Assembly: GCA_963575745.1 (NCBI GenBank)
Contig: CAUYUJ010000882.1
Coordinates: forward strand, 1-52,500
Direction of reading: 5' to 3'
DNA: 52,500 bases
Source of the DNA: Prorocentrum cordatum
Lineage: Eukaryota; Sar; Dinophyceae; Prorocentrales; Prorocentraceae
The notes below the pieces were generated by a model. The model saw nothing but the letters and a program-made list of their open reading frames with translations. It was not told the origin of the DNA and did no database searches. Positions 10,914 through 20,441 of the stretch are shown piece after piece. The translations under genes were made by a program, and so were the position numbers. The stretch's first letter is position 1. The number at the start of each line of letters is the position of its first letter.

Positions 10914-11646
10914 CCCTACCTAGGAGTTGGAGGATTTAGGAAAGCAACATCTACATCTACATGGACAGCTACACTTACATCGACACTTGCATCTACATCT
11001 ACATCAACACCAACAGCGACACTCACATCTACATCAACATCTACACCTAGATCTACATCTACATCTACATCTACATCTACATATACACCTACACCTACAT
11101 CCACATATACACCTACACCTACATCTACATCTACACGTTCGCATTGGTTGCGCTTTTGTTTTGTATTGCCTTTGGTTTTGCCCTCCTTTGCTGTTGCATT
11201 GCGTTTGCTTTTGCTTTGCATTGCCTCTGCTTCTGCTAAGCTAAACTAAGCTAAGCCAAGATCAGATAAGCTAAATTAAGCTAAGCTAAACTAAGCTAAG
11301 CTAAGCGAAGCTAAGCGAAGCTAAGCTAGGCTAGGGAAAGTTAAGCTAAGCTAAGCTAAGCTAAAATGAGGTAAGTTAAACTAAACGAAGCTAAGTTAAT
11401 ATAAGCTAAGCTAAGTTACGCTAAGAAAAGCTAAGCTAAGCTAGGCGATGCAAAGCTAAGCTAAGCTAAGCTAAGTTAAGCTAAGATGAGATAAGCTAAG
11501 ATAAGCTAAGCTAAGCTGGGTGAACCCAAGGGGCGCAACTGGGGGAACCGCGGGACGGATACTGGGGGAACCGCCCGGGGCGCTTTCCACTGCTGGCCCC
11601 TGTAAGCCCAGAGAGTAAGAACCCTTCTAGGCAGAGCCTAGGTAGG
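10914..11646 (+). mobile_element. Inverted-end element E2 carrying (CTACAT)n and (CTAAG)n
   Basis: Starts CCCTACCTAG and ends CTAGGTAGG, with edges shared with E1. The interior begins with a CTACAT hexamer array (about 10948-11133), then TTTTG/TTTGC-type sequence, then a CTAAG array (about 11227-11515), then the conserved 110-base right end. It has no coding capacity; the TST and VDVD-type frames are hexamer translations. Confidence 0.7.
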
Positions 11647-11649
11647 AAC

Positions 11650-12330
11650 AATGCCAAACAACCACGACAAATATATTCGACAGCCTGACGAGGCAGAACC
11701 CGCTGTGCTGAGGGTAATCCGCAATTCCTCTTTATAAATGCTGGTTTCGGCTGTCAATCACGGCACCGCGGCGGCAGCGGTGCGCTTCGGATGACAACTT
11801 CGGTTTCGAAGTTTGCGTCGACGGCGGCCTCGAACGCTCGAAATGAACACCAATTAACGCCACCGTTTGTCAGAAGCACCTTACGGCGTCGACAACTAAG
11901 TTGCAAATTCGCGCGGGTGGGTTCGCATGAGGACCACGCGGAGCCCGCGCGTTGGACACGCACGCCGCAGACTGGACCATGGCCTTGCCAGGGCCGAGCT
12001 GAAAAAGCATGCGACCACACGCCACTGCAACTTCATTTCCCCATGGTTGGACACGTCACGTGCATCGGGGATCCTGGCACCTGTGGGAGCGGCCGAAGAT
12101 CTGCCAGCAGGCCTCCTGGGCTGGTTGGGCACCTGAATGCACACCGTGGGCGCCCTCGACGGCGCCGCCCTCCTCCGAGCCACCCGCAGCAAACCGCGCA
12201 CGTCCGGGTCGGTCTGGAAAATCACTCGTGCGCCGCCGGCGCGGTTGATGCCCGCAGGGCCCCGAGGCACGCGGCGGCCGCTGCGGCGGGGGGGCCCGGG
12301 CGGACCTGGGAACTGAGCCGGCGCGCGCGG
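11650..12330. other. Unique sequence, no gene recognised
   Basis: Non-repetitive sequence with mixed composition. Open frames on both strands overlap each other, and I cannot support one over the others. Confidence 0.4.
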
Positions 12331-12334
12331 GCGG

Positions 12335-12640
12335 CGGGGGCGGTCTTTTTTGTTTTCCCCTGCGTCTTTGTTTGTTTCCCCTGCGGCGGCGGCGAGGCGG
12401 AGCGAGATCTCGTGCGCGCTGCTTCTGCACTTCTCCACCTCAGGCCCAGCGAGCTCCGAGCCGCGCGTGGCCGCCGCGGGCGGCCGAGCGGGGTGCGCCC
12501 TCATCGGCGCATGCCGCGCGCCCTGCCGAGGCACCGCGCCTGGGGCGCGGCACGCCGGCCGGTGGAGCCGCGCGAGGAGGTTCTTGACCTTCGCAGCCCT
12601 GGAGAGCACCTCGTTGTGAAATGCAGCCACAAGGCGTCCA
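12335..12640 (-). CDS. Possible exon pair, unknown protein
   Basis: Two minus-strand segments look coding: one reads VLSRAAKVKNLLARLHR after a GAG|G boundary near 12610, the other VEKCRSSAHEISLRLAAA after a GAG|G boundary near 12440. Both are helical in composition. The intervening residues are Pro/Arg-rich and could be intron. No family is recognised and no donor is certain. Confidence 0.2.
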
Positions 12641-12784
12641 GGTCGTCCGCGTGTGTGCGTCAGGCGCCGACTACGACCGTCACGTAGAGATGCAGCCACA
12701 GGTCATCCAGGTCGTCCGCGTCCTAGCATCCAGCGTCAACTACAACCCTGGCGTGCATGAGCCAGCCCTGACAGGCCGATGGGC

Positions 12785-12945
12785 CTCAGCCTCTGGAGGC
12801 CCTCGCTGGGCCCCGGATCGGGTGGCCGCGGGGCCGTCGAAAAACGGCTCGGGACGAAAAACCCGGTCCTGGGGACAGAAGGTCCGGATTTGCGGGGGCC
12901 CCGTGCCAGAAAAAAACATCGCACGTCTGGGTTTCGGACAGCGCT
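12785..12945 (+). repeat. DR110 dispersed repeat, forward copy
   Basis: Shares the order GGCCCTC, then CGTCGAAAAACGGCTCGGGA, then CGGTCCTGGGGA, then GTCCGG with copies at 23685-23795 and 25595-25690 and, reversed, at 37145-37260. It is non-coding as far as I can see. Confidence 0.6.
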
Positions 12946-13250
12946 AACAGCGGCGCCTGGGCACGCAAAACGCACAGGGGCAGCGCCTCCATCACAAGGC
13001 AGCGCGCGCGCGAGCGGCAGGCCAGCCCCACGAAGACCAAAGCCGGGAGGAGGAGGAGGAGGACATGGGAAGACAAGGACGGGCAGGTGGAGGAGAACTA
13101 GGAACAGGAGAAGGGGAGCGTGGCGGAGCAAGGAGGAGCAAAGATGACGAGCATGACGGAATCCTTAAAGAAACCAAAGTAGGATAGGTTGGAACACGGG
13201 AGGAAGCACAAGGAGATCGGCTAAAGTAGGCATGCCCCGCGTTCTCCATC
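12946..13250. other. No gene; purine-rich patch
   Basis: A GGA-rich stretch around 13045-13145 in otherwise unique sequence. Nothing further is recognised. Confidence 0.4.
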
Positions 13251-13254
13251 CCTT

Positions 13255-13870
13255 TTCATGAATAATAAACACCCCCTGTCGCACCCCCTGACGTGTCGAT
13301 CGGGCGGGTTGGGCGTTTCGCCTGATATGTCCTCACCAACTCTACTCCTTAATGATAACACATTTGCAACAACTTCAAGGATGGGGGGCGGGTGGCTTCC
13401 AATCTGTGGCTATCCCCTCATTCAGCATGTGTTGTTCTCTCCTTAGCGCCGCGCACATGCGTCTTAACAGCTTGCAGCAGCCTCAAGGATGGAAGTCGGG
13501 CGGTCTTCAACGCGTGGCCCTCTCCCGAGCGCCACGCGCGCACGTTCGTCTCGAAGGATTGTGGCAGCTTCGAGAATGGAGGGCGCTTCCTTTTTCAGGC
13601 GGTGGCGCCGCGCGCACTCGTCTGAAAAGTCTGCAGCGATTCGAGGGTTCGCAAGGTTGAAGTCCTAGGAGCGGTGCCCTGCCACGACTCAAGACTCACA
13701 GGGCGCGACGGACACGCTGATTCGCGGAGTTGAGATCCCTGGGATCTGATTGAAGCTTCCCAGACAGACGCGTGTTTTTCAATGGGGTACTTCCCGCAAT
13801 GAAGCTAAAAGTATGGCAGGAACATCCGGAGAAAAGGGAACTTGGAGGGAGGGTTAATCCAACATCGTTG
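13255..13870 (+). repeat. Composite dispersed repeat CR1, forward copy 2
   Basis: The head (CCTGTCGCACCCCCTGACG) is followed by diverged 70-85 base units with GCGCCGCGCACATGCG cores and a tail that matches 2440-2560 (GATTCGCGGAGTTGAGATCC, then TTGGAGGGAGGG). It is the same arrangement as 1740-2560. Confidence 0.75.
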
Positions 13871-13964
13871 ATGCGTCTTGGGTTTACAGTGAACGTCCTT
13901 CTCATCCTCTTTCTCATCGTCCTCCTCGTCCTACTCATCCTCCGTATCCTCTTCGTCGCCATCA

Positions 13965-13970
13965 CCGATA

Positions 13971-14004
<34 letters not shown>

Positions 14005-14102
14005 GCATCATCATCCTCACAATCATCATCAGCATCATCAGCATCATCATGAGCAGCAGCAACAGCATCACCATCACCACCACCATCACCATCACCATCA
14101 TT

Positions 14103-14161
<59 letters not shown>

Positions 14162-14736
14162 CACCATCATCCGCCATCAGCCTCCAGTCAGCATGTCGAA
14201 ATCAACATCCATACCGATGCAAAAATGAAAAAGAGCGTAATCACATGAACCACCTGCACAACATTATCCAGCATCATCGTCATCATCACAGATCATCAGC
14301 ATCATCGTCATCATCATCAGCAGCAGCATCATCACCACCCTCGCAAGTATCAGTGTCCGCATCATCATCGTCGTCATCATCACCATCATCAACACCATTA
14401 TCGAATCCTCAGTACTACCAGACTCAGCGCCATCAGCATCAGCAGCAGCGTCAGCATCAACAGCATCATCGTCTTGCTTAGCGTCGTCGTCATCAGAATA
14501 AGAATCGGCATCACCATCATCACTAACTCCGCCTGCATCATCATCATCAGCATCATCATCAGCATCACCATCAACATCAGCATCAGCACCATCATCACCA
14601 TCATCATCAGCAGCATCATCATCATAATCATCATCATCACCATCATCATCACCATCAGCATCAGCATCAGCATCATCATCACAATCAGCATTATTACGCT
14701 GTTATCATCATCAATCCCATCATCATCATCACCAGT

Positions 14737-14781
<45 letters not shown>

Positions 14782-14910
14782 AGCAGCATCAACATCATCA
14801 GCAGCATCAGCATCAGCATCCTCAGTATCATCATAATCATCATCAGCAGCAGCATCATCATCATCGTCGCCGGCAACAGCAGCAGCAGCAGCATCAACAT
14901 CAACATGTCT
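13965..14910 (+). repeat. Degenerate (CAT)n tract
   Basis: Nearly 950 bases of CAT/CAG/CAC trinucleotides with one short unique gap near 14165-14260. Long His-, Met- or Asp-rich frames on either strand are repeat translations. Confidence 0.9.
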
Positions 14911-15240
14911 CCCTCTCCCCCTGCCCCTGCATCCCCCTGACACCCTGAAAGCGCCCAAAAGCTTACAGAGCTCCCCCGAACGCCCTAAAATCATCTCATC
15001 CCGCCTGTACTTCTTCACCCTCACCCCAGTTCGTTTCGGGTCGCCAGCCCTTGGAGCTCGGGCCACCAGCCCCTCATGTACGGCTCCACTTGTTTCGGGC
15101 CGCCAGTCCCTGGAGCTCACGAGCCCTCCCCAGGGCATATGCTTTGTCCTGGCCCGTTGTCGGCAGCCGCCTGAGGCCTTGAAGCAGCCAACGGAGGTTG
15201 CAAAATGGTCGACAAGAACTATGGCGCGATTTGCTCGAGT
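14911..15240. other. No gene recognised
   Basis: Unique sequence with a loose 75-base duplication (TTTCGGGTCGCCAGCCCTTG and TTTCGGGCCGCCAGTCCCTG, near 15033 and 15098). It lies downstream of the kinase gene and could hold its 3' end. Confidence 0.4.
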
Positions 15241-15536
15241 CGCCTCCAAGTTCTTCTCCTCCTCCTCCTCCTCCTCCTTCTCCTCCTCCTTCTGCTCCAT
15301 GTCCTCCGCCTTCCCTGCCTTCATCCCTCCCTCCCTTGTCCCTCTATTTCTCGTTCTCCGCCTTCCCTGCTTCCCTCCCTCCTCCGCCTCCTCCTCCTCC
15401 TCCGCCTCCTCCTCCTCCCTCGCCTAATCCTCCTCCACCCCTCCCTACCTCCCTTCCTCCCTCCCTCCCGCATCCTCCCTACCTGCCCCTCTCCATGCCG
15501 CTCCGTCGCCCTCCCACCCACCCTCGCCAGCACCGC

Positions 15537-15752
15537 CTCGCCGGAGCTGTCCGAGAGCAGGAGCTCCTTGAACAGCTCGAAGGAGAGGGTGCCGTCGGAC
15601 TCCTTCCGCAGGGCCGCGAGAAACCCGTCCGGCAGGTCCGCCACTGTCATGCCGCGGGTGGCGAGGGCGTCCTGGATGGACGCCGCCTTCACCCTTCCGC
15701 TCTCGTCTGGGCAGAATTGGGCCCAGGCGACCCACAGCAGCTTGTCCTGCTC
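15537..15752 (-). CDS. CDPK-like exon 9: EF-hands 3 and 4
   Basis: It encodes 72 residues from EQDKLLWVAWAQF through SIQDALATRGMTVADLP to LSDSSGE. The region around FCPDESGRVKAAS and LRKESDGTLSFE fits the third and fourth EF-hands of the family, but key acidic positions are missing. The start follows an introner-type intron and is set by the GAGGA duplication. A GC donor at 15536 is likely, although the frame stays open into Arg/Gly-rich sequence until 15321, so this could also be the last exon with a longer tail. Confidence 0.85.
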
Positions 15753-16178
15753 CTCTCGGCTACACGCAAGAGCGACCCTGAGCAAGAGCGACCTCTGGTG
15801 CGCAAACGCAGGCGCGCCAGACGCTACTATCGCATCGCGTTCGGCGATCGGGGGATCCCTGTGTGCCCGCACCAAAGGTCAATCTGGCGAAGGGCCACTC
15901 TGACGTCTAGTCGATCCTCCTGGGTCTGCCCCCGAAGGTTGATGACCCCCGCCAGGAACTCCGTGTACGACACCTGCCCGGTGCGGCCGACGTCCAGCTC
16001 GTTGACCACTTTCTCCAGCGCCTGCAGCGAGAGAACAGCGAGGACGAGGACGACGACGAAGACGACGACAACGAGAACGACGACGGGCGAGGACGACGAC
16101 GAAGACAACGACAACGAGGAGGACGAAGGCAAGGACGCCGACACGACGACAAGGGAAACAGTTATAAACAGAAGAAAA

Positions 16179-16212
<34 letters not shown>

Positions 16213-18103
16213 ACAAGACAACGACGGCTACGACGACAGGCTGGGAACGACGACGACTACGACGACGACAACGACAACAACGACGACGGGCGGTGCCTCC
16301 GGCGAGGCGGCGAGGCCGGCGAGCCCGCGGCGGAGCTCCTCGCGCGACAGGAGCCCGTCGCCGTCGGTGTCGAAGGCGCGGAAGGCCTCGCCGCCGCCGG
16401 CGGTCGTCGGTCGTCGCCCCCGCCGCCGATCGTCGTCGGCGTCGGCGTCGGCGTCGGCGTCGTCGTCGTCGGCGTCGTCGGCGTCGGCATCGTCGTCGGC
16501 GTCGTCGTCGTCGGCGTCGGCGTCGTCGTCGTCGGCGTCGGCGTCGTCGTCGGCGTCGGCGTCGCCGTCGTCGGCGTCGTCTCGGAGGTGTTCAGGGCAT
16601 CTGCTCAAGCTCTCCGCGCCACGGCCGGGAGTTCAGGAAACTGGCCAGGGTGGACCCTGGCAGGCGTCCGGGCACCGATGCTGACTCGATCTTGGTCGGA
16701 CCCGGCATCCGCCGATACGAATCCCACCAGCCCTCTGGGCTAAGGCGGTCTAACGATATATGTATGTCTTGCCTCTTTCAAAACCCTTGCCCCTTCGGGG
16801 AGGTTTACCTTCGCCCCCTTCCTCAGGTTGTTGGAGGGTTCGCGATCGGTCAGGGCGCCCAAGATTGCCCAATATGGCTCCAAGAGAGCGTCCGATCGAT
16901 GTTCCAAGATCGCATCCAAGGCGGCTCAAGATAGCCGAAGATGGTTCAAGATAGCTTCCGACATACCTCGAAGAGGCCCGACGAGGGCCACAAGACGGTT
17001 CCAAGTGCTCTGGGAGCCCCTTCAGGACCCCCCCAAGAAGCCCAAATCCTTCAACAACCATAAGAAATTGGAAGATGTAAGCCTTCTCGGTTTTTCGCTC
17101 CCGATGCGCTTTTAGGGCCTCAGGACGGCCCAAGCGAGGTCCAAGAGGGGCCCAAGAGGCCCCCTCGACGGCCCCAAGAGCGCCCAAGAGCGGCCCAAGA
17201 GCGCCCCAAGAGGCGATGTTGATAGTTCCAGGTGGGGGAGGGAAATCCGGAACCCACCTCCTTTGATCGATAGCCTTAAAAATGGCCTCAAGAGGCCCTC
17301 CAGGGCTCCCAAGACGGCCCTAGGAGGGCCCCAGGGCGGACCCACGAGCACCCAACAGCCCCAGAAGAGCGTCCCACGAGGGCCCCAAGAGGCAGTTTGC
17401 AGCCTCCTCCTCCTCCTCCTCCTCCTCCTCCTCCTCCTCCTCCTCCTCCTCCTCCTCCTCCTCCTCCTCCTCCTCCTCGTCTTCCTCCTCCCTACTCCTC
17501 CTCCTCCTCCTCCTCCTCCTCCTCCTCCTCCTCCTCCTCCTCCTCCTCCTCCTCGTCCTGCCCCTCCTCCTCCTTGTCCTCCTCCTCCTTCTCCTCCTCC
17601 TCCTCCTCCTCCTCCTCCAATCCGCGGCCCCAGAGCTCCCAACCGCGTCCCCAGGGGTAGTCGTTCGTCCCCGTTACAAGTTCGATGGCCCTAGGGCTTG
17701 AAGCAGGCCCCCACGGGCCGCAATCTAAAAAGAAAAACTGCTCTGGTAAAAATCATATCGACGGAGATCTGAATCGTACCGACGGAGATCTGGGGATGTT
17801 GATGGTGACGTCGGCGTCGTCGTCGCCAGCCGCACCGACAGGCACGGAGGGCCTCGTTGGCGCTCCGCTGCTGGCCGGCGTCCAGCTGCGTGGCCACCAG
17901 CCGCGTGACGAACTTCTCGAACTCAGACCGCCCGCCCACAGCGGCGACGCCGGGAGGACCGACGAGCGGCACACGCAAGGGCCTTCGGCCTTCGGAGGCC
18001 CGCGTGGATCTCATGGGTCTGCGCTGGACCCCTCTCCTGTGAATCTCATGGGTCGGCGCTGAAATCCCTCCCCTCCTCCTCCTCCTCCTCCTCCTCCTCC
18101 TCC

Positions 18104-18134
<31 letters not shown>

Positions 18135-20410
18135 GTTCCTCCTCCTCCTCCTCCCTCCTCTCCTCCTCCTCCTCCCCTCCTCCTCCCCCTCCTCCTCCTG
18201 CTCCTCCTCCTCCTCCCCTCCTCCTCCTCCTCCTCCTCCTCCTCCTCCTCCTCCTCCTCCTCCCTCCTCCTCCTCCTCCTCCTCCTCCTCCTCCTCCTCC
18301 TCCTCCTCCTCCTCCTCCTCCTCCTCCTCCTCCTTCCTCCTCCCTCCTTCTCCTCCTCCTCCTCCTCCTCCTCCTTCCTCCTCCTCCTCCCTCCTCCTCC
18401 TCCTCCTCCCTCCTCCTCCTCCTCCTCCTCCTTTCCCTCCTCCTCCTCCAGGGGCCACGTTGAGGGGGGACCGGCTCCAGGGGGGGTTGGGGGCAGAACC
18501 GAGCTCGACAGTCGGCGGTGCCTCGCCGATATATTGGCGACTGGCCCCCGAGCGCGAGTCCGCGCGCCCCTCGGCGGGTCGGGGCCCTCGGGCCCCTCTC
18601 GGCGGTGAAGGGGCGACTGGGGGCCGATGCGTCCCCCCTGAGCCTATCGCCCCCTGACGTCGGGGCGCGAGCATATACGTGGGGCTGGAGGCCGACGTGG
18701 AGGAACCGGGCCAGGACCGCACGGATCGGCCCGCCAGAGGTCCGAGGGCGCTCGGGGTCGAGGTGGTCACGGGTGCCTCAGGAGCGACGTTAGTAGGGGA
18801 ACAAACAGTGGCATAAACATAAAAACTCGGAGGTCCGCGCGGATCTCTCGGATCGGCGCTGGACCCCCTCCCTGGCGCGCGGAGCGCGCCAGGGTCGGCG
18901 CCGGAGGCGCCGCCGGGAGGCCCCGGCGCCGATCCGAGAGATCCGCGCGGACCTCCGCGTTTCTATGTTTATGCCACTTGTCGTTCCCCTGCTCACGTCG
19001 CTCCTGAGGCACCCGTGACCACCTCGACCCCGAGCGCCCTCGGACCTCTGGCGGGCCGATCCGTGCAGCCCTGGCCCGGTGCCTCCACGTCGGCCTCCAG
19101 CCCCACGTATATGCTCGCGTCGCGAGGAAATCACGACGGGGTGCGGGGAGACCCCGCGAGAGCCCAAGCTGGAAGCCGGCGGTAAACCGTCAGCCTTGGT
19201 TCCCGCCGGGAGCTCCTAGAGCTTCCATGCGATGTACATGAACGGCATGCGGGCGCGGCACTCTCGCACTCCGCGCGCGCGCGAGGGTGCGGTTTCATAG
19301 AAATGCGCCTCGCAGCTCCTTGCTTGTCCACGGGGTGCGGGGAGACCCCGCGAGGGCCCCAAAGGACCCACGCTGTGCCTCGTGGACGCAGGCACGTCCG
19401 CACCCAGCGGCCTCGCGGGCCAGGCCCCTGGGCGGCGACCCCCGTGTTAGGCGGGGCGCCTTGGCTCGCGGATGCCCCGCGCGGAACGTGTCGTCTCCAT
19501 CCGTGCGACCGCGCATCCGCGGCCTCGCGCCCCAGAATAGGGGACCACATGCGAACCCTACCCCTACCCCCTACGAAATTGATGGGGAGGGTGGGGTTCA
19601 CTTCGCTCGGGAGCTCCCGAACGAAGTGAACCCCACCCTCCCCCTCAGAAATCGTGGGGGGTAGGGGTAATTAGGGTTCGCACGTGGCCCCCTACAAAAT
19701 CCAGACCGCGAGGGCGTGGATATGGATCGGTTCGCCGCTCGATGGAGGCGGCCGGGGGATCTGAACTGGCCGGGCCCCGAGGAAGTCTGCCGAGAGGGAT
19801 GGCAGCAACTCCGCTCAGAAGCAGTCCCCAGACTCCCCCGAGGTCCACCTGGTGCAGTTGTTCACCCGGGATCTGTTTTGCACTGCCCCAGGACCAGAAA
19901 ACCGCCCCCCGGAGGCAGAAAAGGCATAAAAACCCTTCTCGAACTCGCACCACCTCGAACCTCGCCCCGGACTCCCCTCCCTGCCAGCCGGAACCAACGC
20001 TGTGCCCGTCCAAAAACTCCCCCTGTGGGGAGGCTTGTCCGGGAGGGCGCATGGGAGCGCTTTGGGGCGCGTGGCAACGCCTGGAGGCGCTCCCAAGCAC
20101 CCCCAGGCGCTCCCAGCCAGCTCCAACCTCGGGGGCGTCCAAGAGGGGGGCGTCCAAGAGGGGGGGGCGCAAATCGTAGCCGGAGGCATGTGCGCGGACG
20201 AGGGGGGGACCTGGGGACGTCATGAAAGACGAGGAAGAAGAAGAAGAAGAAGAAGAAGAAAAAAAGAAGAGTGGGCCATGAATTGCGGAGAAATATCATA
20301 GCCCCGGCCGAGGTACCCACCCACGCTACAGTCAGGTGAACAATGTTGGTGGTGAAATTTTAGAGCGCATGTGCACGTACCGGAAGCCATGAGGGAGCCA
20401 TGAGGGAGCC

Positions 20411-20441
<31 letters not shown>

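Noticed and set aside
15198-16934. A 578-codon plus frame across the EF-hand exons
   Set aside because: It is antisense to kinase exons 7-9 and consists of Pro/Ser and Arg/Thr repeat translations.
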